From JAGLQA01 sp023135565 (GTDB lineage: Bacteria > Acidobacteriota > Aminicenantia > UBA2199), in contig DAOWCY010000067.1 in NCBI GenBank assembly GCA_030639305.1, positions 1 to 31,607 on the forward strand: a DNA stretch of 31,607 bases, in the 5' to 3' direction. How positions within the stretch are numbered: position 1 is the stretch's first letter; each line of letters opens with the position of its first letter. Below, in pieces: positions 24,014 to 31,474 of this stretch. A model generated the notes under the pieces. The model was not told the DNA's origin and ran no database searches. It saw only the letters and a list, made by a program, of their open reading frames with translations. A program made the position numbers and the translations under genes.

Positions 24014-24195
24014 GCCTCCGGCCCCACGCGCGTGGGGTGGCGTTAAGCCGCTGCACGAGATTGCCTCCGGCGGCCCTGCCGGGGGCCAAACTTTTGTAAA
24101 AGTTTGATCAAAACTTTTGATAATTGAGAATCAAAAGCGCTCACACGCTGCCTCTTGCGGCGAAGCCGCTTATAGGCTCCCCGCGCGAGTGGGGC
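24014..24195 (-). repeat. Dispersed multi-hairpin repeat, composite copy F
   Basis: Minus-strand order: GC hairpin (CCCCACTCGCGCGGGG), AGCCTATAA, second hairpin in a compensated form (GCGGC-TTC-GCCGC), linker, AT-rich hairpin and CCGGC/GCCGG hairpin. An extra inverted module then carries the perfect palindrome CCCCACGCGCGTGGGG (24022-24037) and ends GGAGGC 12 bases before the synthetase ATG. Its 5' part encodes the last eight residues and the stop of acuC. Confidence 0.85.
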
Positions 24196-25327
24196 TGCAC
24201 CCGTGGATGGGGAAAACATTATCCTCGATAACGCGGATGACCCGTTCGATTTCAGCATCCACCGTATCCCGGATCCCCGCATCGGTAATTAATACGCGGT
24301 CTCTTAAACCACCGAGCCATTCGCTGGTCTCCAAAAAAACACCGCCCATGCCGATACCCATATCATGATCGTCTTCTCCACATAAGATGCTCCAGACCAG
24401 GGCCCAACCCCTTACTGTGGCTTCCACGTTGTACCCGCCGCCGCCGGTGGCCAGTATGGGTTTCTCCAATTTGAGAATCTCCTTTATAATGCCTACGTAG
24501 GCATTATTGGTAAGATTCAAGTGAGCCAGGGGGTCGCCGGAAAGCGCATCCATGCCCAATTCCAAAATGATAACATCAGGATTAAACTTGAAAATCAAAG
24601 GCAGTGCGCCCCTACGGAACGCCCTTTCATATGCGGCGTCGTATGTGCCCACAGGCAGAGGTATGTTCACAGCATACCCTTTACCCGCGCCGCTGCCGGT
24701 GTCAGCTTCGGCACCGGTGCCGGGAAAAAGCGTTTTGCCGCTCTCATGCATGGAGATGGTCAGCACATCATTTCGTTCGTAAAAGGCTTTTTCCACCCCA
24801 TCGCCATGATGCACATCTAAATCGAGAAACAGGACTCTCTTCCCGGCAGCGCTGAGTTCCACTGCCGCCAACACCACATCATTGATAAAACAAAAACCGG
24901 ATGCACTCCCGGGACCGGCATGGTGAAATCCCCCTGCCGGGTTGAATGCCACATTCGCTTCCCCGGAAAGAATGAGCCGCGCACCGGTTAAGGAAGCTCC
25001 GCTTGCCAGGGAAAAGTAATCATACATACCGCGAAAAACCGGGCAGTCGGGCGTCCCGATCCCCATAGCAAAAGCCTCCGGCGGCAGCTCGCCTTTTTCA
25101 GCATTTTTTATGGCGTCTAAGTAGGCCGGGTCATGGAATTTTTCCAATTCCGCCCGGGTAGCTATTACAGGTTCTATTTCTTTGTTCCGGCTGCCTCCTA
25201 AAAGGCCCATAGAGCGAATGGTATTGCGGGTTTTACCGGCGCGTCCGGTATCGAAGGGACAATCTTGTGGATATTTAACCTCATCCCATTCCGGGGAGTA
25301 AAGAAAAACAGCTTTTAAATCTTTCAT
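24170..25327 (-). CDS. acuC: AcuC-type histone-deacetylase-family enzyme
   Basis: A 385-aa zinc-dependent deacetylase, near the length of Bacillus AcuC (387). Catalytic elements are intact: H135-H136 in GGFHHAG, zinc ligands D171 and H173 in DLDVHHGDG and D260 in LGMDALSGDP, and Y299 in GGGGYN. AcuC removes acetyl groups from acetyl-CoA synthetase lysines, which fits its place as first gene before an acyl-CoA synthetase and a GNAT fusion. ATG 25327 is used because the family N-terminus (MKDLKAVFLYSPEWDEV) starts there; the further upstream codons overlap the promoter. The last residues (SPTRAGSL) and stop come from repeat copy F, in the same reading frame in which another copy ends the TOPRIM-like gene. 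Confidence 0.93.
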   Translation of the reverse strand: MKDLKAVFLYSPEWDEVKYPQDCPFDTGRAGKTRNTIRSMGLLGGSRNKEIEPVIATRAELEKFHDPAYLDAIKNAEKGELPPEAFAMGIGTPDCPVFRGMYDYFSLASGASLTGARLILSGEANVAFNPAGGFHHAGPGSASGFCFINDVVLAAVELSAAGKRVLFLDLDVHHGDGVEKAFYERNDVLTISMHESGKTLFPGTGAEADTGSGAGKGYAVNIPLPVGTYDAAYERAFRRGALPLIFKFNPDVIILELGMDALSGDPLAHLNLTNNAYVGIIKEILKLEKPILATGGGGYNVEATVRGWALVWSILCGEDDHDMGIGMGGVFLETSEWLGGLRDRVLITDAGIRDTVDAEIERVIRVIEDNVFPIHGCSPTRAGSL

Positions 25328-25420
25328 AATTTTACTAAGCTCCAATAGACAAAAGAACTGCAGCGCGGCAAGCGTGAAATCCTTAGATGTGTATACCGCA
25401 CTTAAAGCTTCTAAGAAACT

Positions 25421-25449
25421 ATTGTAGCAGAAACCGAAGGGCATTTCAA
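25421..25449 (-). promoter_or_regulatory. Promoter of the acuC operon
   Basis: Minus strand: TTGAAA (25449-25444), a 17-bp spacer, TACAAT (25426-25421) with extended -10 TG. It predicts an 87-nt leader to the ATG at 25327, which excludes the longer reading-frame start at 25444. Confidence 0.65.
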
Positions 25450-25460
25450 CAGTGTCCGAC

Positions 25461-25578
25461 GTAACTATTCAGTTTTGGAAAAAATGAGTCTGTCCGCGGT
25501 TCAATTGCTTGACTAAACGGGTATGAACTGTTTGGGAAAATGTGAACTGCTGCTTGTTGTCAAAAACTGGATAGTTAC
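25461..25578. mobile_element. Candidate miniature element with 18-bp terminal inverted repeats
   Basis: GTAACTATTCAGTTTTGG (25461-25478) is matched in inverted orientation by the sequence ending at 25578 (complement GTAACTATCCAGTTTTTG), 16 of 18 identical. The 118-bp element has no coding capacity. Ends beginning GTAA are reminiscent of IS66-type termini, but the eight bases on either side are not a clear target duplication. It could instead be a long-loop regulatory hairpin. Confidence 0.45.
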
Positions 25579-25672
25579 TTCCTCCGAAAAAGAAAAGAAT
25601 TGAAAAACCCGGTTCTACTGCTCATATATAGCGCTTAGCGAGCCCGGACACACAACCTGTGGAACCTGGGGG

Positions 25673-25701
25673 TTGACAGATGGAGAAAATTATATTATAA
25701 T
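25673..25701 (+). promoter_or_regulatory. Consensus sigma70 promoter of the transglycosylase gene
   Basis: TTGACA (25673-25678), a 17-bp spacer, TATAAT (25696-25701): a perfect consensus in both boxes and spacing. The ATG at 25738 follows with GGGAG 5 bases upstream. Confidence 0.8.
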
Positions 25702-25737
25702 ACCTCTTACAATGAGGACGAAATTTTGGGAGTAAAA

Positions 25738-26382
25738 ATGATCTTGAAAAAAGTTAGATACAGTATCTTTATACTGTTTATAGTTGTAACTGCCGTGCTG
25801 CTCCACACGACTATGGACTTATCCAACCAAAAAAAAGAAGACCACGCCTCGATCCAGGTATTGACACAGGAATTGGCCCAAATGGAAATAAAGGCAGCGG
25901 AATTAGAAAAGTATAAGAAAAATATGGCGCTGCACCAATTCCAGGATAGTATTTTCCAGTTGAGACACCCGGAATTCTCGGAGATCGCTAAAATAGTTTT
26001 CAAGAAAAGTAAAGAATATGGTTTTAATCCTTATTTGGTTATGGGCCTGATCCAGGTAGAAAGCAACTTTAAACCTTACGCCGTCTCTGTGGCAGGCGCT
26101 TATGGCCTGACGCAGGTTAACTATTCCGTCTGGAAAGATGAACTCGATATTAACTTTAACCGCATCTATAATTTGGAGTATAATATCGATCTGGGTTTAA
26201 AAATCTTAAAACATTATTATGAAAAAACCAACCGGAACCTGATTCAAGCACTGTTCCATTATAACAACGGTTATAAGCATAATAACACAGGATACAGCCT
26301 TAAGGTAATCTCTACCCGCTTCTACGCCAACAAAAACAAAGCCGCCGGCAAAACGGAAAAAGGAGACAAGCTCTCCATTTGA
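25738..26382 (+). CDS. Membrane-anchored lytic transglycosylase (SLT domain)
   Basis: A 214-aa enzyme that cleaves peptidoglycan glycan strands. An N-terminal membrane helix (about 8-24, IFILFIVVTAVLLHT), a coiled-coil stretch (about 28-65) and a goose-lysozyme-like SLT domain (about 80-200): YLVMGLIQVESNF with catalytic E108, then VSVAGAYGLTQV and FHYNNGY near 172, all standard for the family. The C-terminal tail is Lys-rich. The domain faces the periplasm. ATG 25738 is chosen over an upstream TTG (25726) because GGGAG overlaps the latter and is correctly spaced from the former. Single-gene unit under a consensus promoter. Confidence 0.93.
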   Translation: MILKKVRYSIFILFIVVTAVLLHTTMDLSNQKKEDHASIQVLTQELAQMEIKAAELEKYKKNMALHQFQDSIFQLRHPEFSEIAKIVFKKSKEYGFNPYLVMGLIQVESNFKPYAVSVAGAYGLTQVNYSVWKDELDINFNRIYNLEYNIDLGLKILKHYYEKTNRNLIQALFHYNNGYKHNNTGYSLKVISTRFYANKNKAAGKTEKGDKLSI

Positions 26383-26434
26383 AGAAATTTATCGGCATAA
26401 TAGGCAGTTACAACTGTGCAGTTTAGAAAAAAAA

Positions 26435-26498
26435 TTTGCCTTTGGGTGAAGATTTTCTTAAGCAAAGGAAGTCGATCACCCAGCCGACGAGAGGCAAA
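26435..26498. other. Two-tier hairpin downstream of the transglycosylase gene
   Basis: TTTGCCT (26435-26441) pairs with AGGCAAA (26492-26498), and inside it GGGTGA (26444-26449) pairs with TCACCC (26476-26481). No T-tract follows, so it is not a typical intrinsic terminator. It may be an mRNA 3'-end structure or part of a non-coding RNA. Confidence 0.4.
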
Positions 26499-26542
26499 GT
26501 ATCGGTAAAAAAAAATGGAGAATTTTTTTCTTTTAAAAAGGC

Positions 26543-26570
26543 TTGATTTATGAAAAAAAAACCATATAAT
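26543..26570 (+). promoter_or_regulatory. Promoter-like pair upstream of the candidate RNA
   Basis: TTGATT (26543-26548), a 16-bp spacer, TATAAT (26565-26570). Transcription would start near 26577, about 20 bp before the long hairpin at 26596. Confidence 0.5.
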
Positions 26571-26595
26571 AGAAATGTCTTTTTTTAAAATTTAA

Positions 26596-26683
26596 CTTGA
26601 AGAAAGCCTCCCGGCGGTAGGAAGTTGAGTAAAAAAAAATAACCGGTTCATACCGCCGGTTAACGGCAAAATGTTTCTTCAAG
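26596..26683 (+). ncRNA. Candidate structured small RNA
   Basis: The outer stem CTTGAAGAAA (26596-26605) pairs perfectly with TTTCTTCAAG (26674-26683). Next inward GCC pairs with GGC, and the inner stem CCGGCGGTA (26611-26619) pairs perfectly with TACCGCCGG (26651-26659) around a purine-rich loop. An alternative AACCGG/CCGGTT pairing competes in the loop. With the promoter just upstream this looks like a transcribed structured RNA, but no known family is recognised and no clear terminator was found. A decayed mobile-element end is the main alternative. Confidence 0.4.
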
Positions 26684-26854
26684 GCTGAGTTTGAAAATGG
26701 GTCGGTGACCCTAACCCGTCAGGCAGCCGCAGCGGTTGGGATATAATTTTTCCGCCGCCGCGTGTAAAGCCACAGGGTGTGTGATGTACAAAAGCGGTCT
26801 TTTTACAGCCCCGGTTTGTCTCATGCACCACGCCTTTTGCGAATAGAACCGCCA

Positions 26855-26860
26855 TATAAT
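26855..26860 (+). promoter_or_regulatory. -10 box before the STAND-like ATPase gene
   Basis: TATAAT with no good -35 at 16-18 bp. It overlaps an upstream in-frame ATG (26859), which argues for translation starting at the next ATG, 26880. Confidence 0.4.
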
Positions 26861-26879
26861 GGCAGGAAAAATTGGAAAA

Positions 26880-29800
26880 ATGGAAAATGAAGAACGGTTG
26901 AACGAAAAGAACGATATGGAGGCAGTAAGCCGCGGTAGTGAAACTGCCGGAGGTAAAGCGGATGTTTTTAGCCCGGTTAAGGAAAGCACAAAAGATAATA
27001 TATTCCTGAGCGAATATTTTAAGAAAAAAGAGAGGATATATATCCCGGGTAAATGGCGCAGCGATTTTTTTGAGAAGCTCTTTGTCAATAAAAAAATCCT
27101 AATCAGGGGGTACAGCGGTTCAGGAAAAACCACCGCGGCTCTAACCCTGGCAGAGGAATTTGCGGCGCTGTCCGCCGCAAGGGGCAAAGTGCTGCCGGTA
27201 TATTACATAGATTTAAGAACTCGCCCGACTATGCCGGAATTGATAAAAGGGATAGAACAAAAAACCGGCCAGCCGGCAGTGTTTATTTTCGATGAATGCC
27301 GGGAAGACCTGGAGAAAATTAGAACCGCGGGCAGCCTTATACGGGAAAATAGCGATACCGCAGATATTTACTGTATCTATATCTACCGGAAGTCACAGGA
27401 TGAAGCTGTGATACGGGAAGAAGAAAAGGATTTTAACGGTTGTTTCGATAGTTCTTTTTTAGAACTTGAAACCGATGCTGAACTCTTTGGAAAAATTGCC
27501 GGCAGCGTAAAACCGGCCTTAAAAAAGATCGACAGCGCTGAACTTTATGATTTTACCGGAGGTGACCTATTTATACTGGATTTTGTCTTACAGGTTGTAA
27601 CTTCGCGAACGGATTTCAAGAAAGTCAAAGAGAGCCGGGAAGAACTTTTCAAACGGGTAATCGAGTTTTATTTCGAGTCCTGGAGCGGTGGATTTGAAGC
27701 GCTGCCGGAAATAGCCTCCCTGGCCCAGTTCGATCTAAGTATCGAATCCGTTTATTACACAGGTATATTAAAGAAAATCAGCGCCGAAAACAAAAAATTA
27801 ACGGCAGGGTTGACAGCAGGAATGGGTCAGCCTACCAGGTATTATTTTTTGCACGGTTCGCTGGCTGAATTGCTCTGCCGGGCAGCAGTCGTGAGCGATG
27901 CGGATTTTTTATCCGGCACGGCGGTAAATGCTGCTGCTTATTTCAAGCACCTAACAGAGAGCGGAACAACGCAGGGAAATTTCGATTTAGACCTGGGGAA
28001 TTTCCTGTATAGTAAATTAAAATTATCCCCCGAAACCGGGGAAACCGATAAAATTAAGATAGAATTCCTGGAGTCGGAAGAAGTCTTCGGTTTAATTAAA
28101 AAGAACTTCGATAGAATCTCGCCCGGCTCATTGGGGAAGATATTACTCCTCTTAGAAAAGAGCGCCCGTTTTAATGATTATTTCCAGGTACTGCAGGAAA
28201 AAATCGCCGCCGGCGCCTACATCGATACCCTGGCAGCTTCCGGGTACTCCGCGGCGCGGAAATTTCTTACGTTTTTAGGAAAGTCCTACCCCGAAATATT
28301 TGAAACATTGAAGAGCCAATTGAACGGGGAAAAAATAGAGCAGTTGTGCCGGGAGATGGATTTCACCGGTTTTATCCGTTTTTCAGGTCTTTTTTTCAAA
28401 AGGGAGGATATGGAAGCGTGGCAGAAGCTGCTGGAAAACCTGGACGAAAACAGTATAGATCAACTCATCGACAGGACCGGGGCGGGAAAGTTCTCTTTGG
28501 CCGATCTGCACCCGGGATTGAAAGATTTGAGAGCAAAAGGGCTGCTGCAAAAAATTAGCGGCAAGGTAGGTGTTGGCGGATATTTAAAATTATTAGAGAA
28601 TAACGGCACTTTCTTCGATTTAATCAGGCTGCTGCAGCATTCGTCTCCATCGCTGGCGAAGACTTTGGTAGACGGTCTCACCAATAATCTAACCGAAAAG
28701 CTGGTAGATAGAAGCATCGCAAGAAGATGCCCGCTAAATAATTTCCACCGGGACTTGAAACTTATAAAAAAACTATGCGATGGTTTTGAACGCAATTTCG
28801 AGGAAAAAATAGGCTTAGAAAATATGCTGCGCCTGTTGTTAAACAATGGCAGCCTGAGAGTATTGACCTCTTTAATCGGTCATTTTCACCCATCTGAAGT
28901 TGGCCGGTTAAAATTAATTGAAGCATTCAATGTGCTGCCTGAAGACCAGAAAGATGAGTTTTTAAGGGCAGGCGATATTTTTGAATTATGTGCGGCAATA
29001 GTTGGCCGCAGGCCCCTGGAAATTTTCCCTCCGGGTGACAAAACATTTACAGACGAAAGAGCAGCTCTTATTAAAGAGTTAATGGACAAATCAAGTTTCA
29101 AGAATATAAATCGCAGTCTAAGCTGCATAGAAAATTTTTCTAATGAAGAGTTAAAATCATTCTTTTGGGCGGCAGTCGGCGATTATGTAGACAATATTGG
29201 CGAAGAAACAATCGGTTATATGCCCTTCCCGGAGAAGATAGCTTTCCTGTCGATATTGAGCAGGCTGGACCGGCTCGATAAGAAAAGAGTAGAAAAAATC
29301 AGCGCCGGTTTGGATGAACAGGAATTTTTGCAAGAAAAGGATTTTCTCGGCACACTGCAATTGCTGCAGCATATTTTAACTGTTCATAATGCCGGCCCCT
29401 TGCTGCGGGAGGAGATACTCACTCTTGCCAACAGCGATAAGGTGGTTGATAAATTGGTAAAAGATACTTTATTGAGAACCTTTTTATACCTATGGAATAC
29501 TTATACCCTGTTTCTCCAGGGGTATCCAGGCGATTTTAGCCAGTGGCTGAACCCTCATATCACGGACACAATATTAGAAATAATCGAAAAATATAAAACA
29601 TCGAGGGCAAATGCGGAAGCAACCAGGCATTTACTGATGCTGGTGGGTCTGATGACTTACTTAGCCATCGAACCGGATCGTTTAAGGGGCATATTCCCCA
29701 GGGGCAAAAGGCTTTATTTGTCTAAAGAATTCTTAGACGATATCCTGAAGAGGTCTACATTTATTACCGGGTTCTTTTATTTAAGAGGCATCGAATTTTT

Positions 29801-29933
29801 TGTTAAGAAGCCGCTTTTCCCGAATAAGTGGAAAATTTTAACTCCCAGCCTTTATGGATTAAAAGTAAAGACCAAGGGAATGAGAAGAGTGGTTGAATCT
29901 TTTTTTAAGAGAATCAAAAAAAAAGACCCTTAA
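26880..29933 (+). CDS. STAND-like P-loop ATPase with long helical-repeat tail
   Basis: About 1017 aa. After a short charged N-terminus comes one P-loop domain: Walker A GYSGSGKTT (about 77-85) in KKILIRGYSGSGKTTAALT, Walker B AVFIFDECRED (about 133-143), then a helical/winged-helix part (LYDFTGGDLFILDFVL and YYFLHGSLAELLCRAA, typical of STAND ATPases). From about residue 380 to 900 there are degenerate 35-45-residue two-helix repeats such as GTFFDLIRLLQHSSPSLAKT. A basic C-terminus with a membrane-tropic segment (STFITGFFYLRGIEFFV) ends the protein. STAND ATPases are ligand-triggered switches in signalling and defence, and the tail would be the sensor. No N-terminal effector domain is seen. 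ATG 26880 is preferred because an ATG at 26859 lies inside the -10 box. The isoprenoid-synthase-fold gene follows 32 bp later. Confidence 0.75.
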   Translation: MENEERLNEKNDMEAVSRGSETAGGKADVFSPVKESTKDNIFLSEYFKKKERIYIPGKWRSDFFEKLFVNKKILIRGYSGSGKTTAALTLAEEFAALSAARGKVLPVYYIDLRTRPTMPELIKGIEQKTGQPAVFIFDECREDLEKIRTAGSLIRENSDTADIYCIYIYRKSQDEAVIREEEKDFNGCFDSSFLELETDAELFGKIAGSVKPALKKIDSAELYDFTGGDLFILDFVLQVVTSRTDFKKVKESREELFKRVIEFYFESWSGGFEALPEIASLAQFDLSIESVYYTGILKKISAENKKLTAGLTAGMGQPTRYYFLHGSLAELLCRAAVVSDADFLSGTAVNAAAYFKHLTESGTTQGNFDLDLGNFLYSKLKLSPETGETDKIKIEFLESEEVFGLIKKNFDRISPGSLGKILLLLEKSARFNDYFQVLQEKIAAGAYIDTLAASGYSAARKFLTFLGKSYPEIFETLKSQLNGEKIEQLCREMDFTGFIRFSGLFFKREDMEAWQKLLENLDENSIDQLIDRTGAGKFSLADLHPGLKDLRAKGLLQKISGKVGVGGYLKLLENNGTFFDLIRLLQHSSPSLAKTLVDGLTNNLTEKLVDRSIARRCPLNNFHRDLKLIKKLCDGFERNFEEKIGLENMLRLLLNNGSLRVLTSLIGHFHPSEVGRLKLIEAFNVLPEDQKDEFLRAGDIFELCAAIVGRRPLEIFPPGDKTFTDERAALIKELMDKSSFKNINRSLSCIENFSNEELKSFFWAAVGDYVDNIGEETIGYMPFPEKIAFLSILSRLDRLDKKRVEKISAGLDEQEFLQEKDFLGTLQLLQHILTVHNAGPLLREEILTLANSDKVVDKLVKDTLLRTFLYLWNTYTLFLQGYPGDFSQWLNPHITDTILEIIEKYKTSRANAEATRHLLMLVGLMTYLAIEPDRLRGIFPRGKRLYLSKEFLDDILKRSTFITGFFYLRGIEFFVKKPLFPNKWKILTPSLYGLKVKTKGMRRVVESFFKRIKKKDP

Positions 29934-29965
29934 CCGGGGTAGATGATCCCATGTAAAAGGGAGTT

Positions 29966-31276
29966 ATGAGAAAAGAAGAGAGATTATCGCCTTTTTTTTC
30001 CGGCGCCACCGGGGAGTTAGGCGGCAGGATTAAGCGTTTAAAAGAAAAATATTTGCAGTCCTGGTGGGAGGCTGCGGGTACCCTGCCTCCTTTTTTCAAA
30101 ACCTATACACAGGCAGAGCAAAAAGAGATCGAGGCGGAGTTGTCCCGTTTCGTGGATACCATGTTTAATTATATGGAGCAGAATCATCCGGCGGAAGCTC
30201 CCCGGCAGATGGATTACCGGGCGGCGATCTCGCAAACCAGGATGTATATGAAGCGATTGTTCGAGTTTTCCGGGATAGAAGTGGACGATTCTTTTGCCGA
30301 TGGCATAGTGGTGTCAACCAGGATTTTTTTAGATAAGGTAAAAGCTTTTGATCCGGGAATGGACCCTGAAAACATTTACCAGGCGCTGCGTAATATCTGG
30401 GTGATGAACACATTACAGGTTTATTTCGGTTTAGAGATAGGGTGCACCGATTCGATGTTTGCTTACAGCATGCTTTACCCCTATACCGACAATATAATGG
30501 ATGATGTAACCATCGCTTTAGAGAAGAAACTCGGTGTCAGCCGCGGTCTGAAGCACAGGCTCGAAGGGAAGCCTTATTCCCGGCCCCAGGGGATTGAAAA
30601 ACAACTCGATGCCATGGTCGGATTAGTGGAAGAAGAATTTCCCCGGGAGAAATTCCCGGTTTTGTACCAGGGGCTGTTGGGCATTTACAATGCCCAGACC
30701 AGGAGTTTAACGCAGCAGAGGGGGGATGTGCCCCCCCATGTGGTTGACATTGCCGGTATTAGCTTTGAGAAAGGGGGTACTTCCGTTTTGGTTGACGGGT
30801 TCTTAATAAAGGGAGAACTAACCGGCAAAGAGGAAGACACCTGTTTCGGGTTAGGCGTTTTTTTGCAGTTGGCAGATGACATCCAGGACATCGCGGCGGA
30901 TAAAAAAAACAGTCATATGACCATGTTCTCCCAGGCTGCCGGCAGGTGGGATCTCGATGTCCCGGCCAATAAGTTGTTTAATTTCATAGATATGGTGTTG
31001 GAACCGGGGCGGAAAGACCCGGTTTTGAAGAGAATGGATGACCTTTTTCGTAAAAGTTTTTTTCTCCATATAATGGAAGCGGTGGGAAAGAACAAGGATT
31101 TATACAGCAGTCGATATGTAAAAGAGATACAGGCACATTTCCCGGCCCGGTTTTCTTTTCTCAGGAAGATGCGCCGGAAGCTTCGCAAGATGCTGCGCAA
31201 GCAGAAGCAGGGGGCTTTTAATTTAGATGTAGTTTCCGCCGGATTGATGGCATTAACTTCGAGAGTGTACGAGTAG
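29966..31276 (+). CDS. Class I isoprenoid-synthase-fold protein
   Basis: 436 aa, largely helical. Two acidic motifs characteristic of class I prenyl/terpene synthases are present: DNIMDD (about 175-180) and LADDIQDIAADKK (about 302-314), with GGTSVLVDGFLIKG between them. In the family these bind Mg2+-pyrophosphate of an allylic substrate. The N-terminal 100 residues are extra helical sequence and the C-terminus is a very basic helix (RKMRRKLRKMLRKQKQ, about 396-411) suited to membrane or nucleic-acid contact. The protein is longer than ordinary polyprenyl synthases (about 300-350), and the first motif is not a canonical DDxxD, so substrate and even catalysis are open. It probably forms an operon with the STAND-like gene (32-bp gap, AGGGAG unusually close to the ATG). 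Confidence 0.8.
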   Translation: MRKEERLSPFFSGATGELGGRIKRLKEKYLQSWWEAAGTLPPFFKTYTQAEQKEIEAELSRFVDTMFNYMEQNHPAEAPRQMDYRAAISQTRMYMKRLFEFSGIEVDDSFADGIVVSTRIFLDKVKAFDPGMDPENIYQALRNIWVMNTLQVYFGLEIGCTDSMFAYSMLYPYTDNIMDDVTIALEKKLGVSRGLKHRLEGKPYSRPQGIEKQLDAMVGLVEEEFPREKFPVLYQGLLGIYNAQTRSLTQQRGDVPPHVVDIAGISFEKGGTSVLVDGFLIKGELTGKEEDTCFGLGVFLQLADDIQDIAADKKNSHMTMFSQAAGRWDLDVPANKLFNFIDMVLEPGRKDPVLKRMDDLFRKSFFLHIMEAVGKNKDLYSSRYVKEIQAHFPARFSFLRKMRRKLRKMLRKQKQGAFNLDVVSAGLMALTSRVYE

Positions 31277-31298
31277 GAATTCGCTCGGAATTTTTTTT
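31277..31298 (+). terminator. Weak intrinsic terminator
   Basis: Right after the stop codon, AATTC (31278-31282) and GAATT (31288-31292) form a 5-bp stem around a 5-base loop, running into eight T (31291-31298). Confidence 0.45.
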
Positions 31299-31421
31299 CA
31301 CACGAAGTGGGCGGCGGCGCAGGGAGTCAATGAGGGGTATTTCTCAGGTTAGAAAAGCTTATCGTTCAACAAAAGTTTTGATCGAGCTTTTTCAACCCCA
31401 CTGCGTGGGGAGCCTATGGGG
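31299..31421 (+). repeat. Dispersed multi-hairpin repeat, copy G (subtype II)
   Basis: A diverged GC-rich start, then GTCAATGAGGGG, a GTTAGAAAAGCTTATCGTTCA linker (subtype II, compare copy D), the AT-rich CAAAAGTTTTGATC part and a second unit's first hairpin CCCCACTGCGTGGGG (31396-31410) followed by AGCCTATGGGG. It lies 3' of the isoprenoid-synthase-fold gene in sense orientation. Confidence 0.7.
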
Positions 31422-31474
31422 AGAAGGATTGTTATCCTGTTGATCGCGATCTTTATCTCGTAGAGCACTATAGC

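Larger units (their letters stand above)
26383..26879. other. Structured intergenic region
   Basis: About 500 bp with no supported protein gene but with two strong inverted-repeat structures (26435-26498 and 26596-26683), a promoter-like pair before the second, a 5-bp hairpin GGGTCGGTGACCC near 26700, and a TATAAT at 26855-26860 just before the STAND gene. Confidence 0.5.

Noticed and set aside
24003..24089. N-terminal extension of the acyl-CoA synthetase
   Set aside because: The added codons are translated repeat sequence (copy F); the family N-terminus begins at 24002.
23383..24099. 238-aa open frame antisense to the acyl-CoA synthetase gene
   Set aside because: It mirrors the codon structure of a strongly supported gene and has no domain or start signal.
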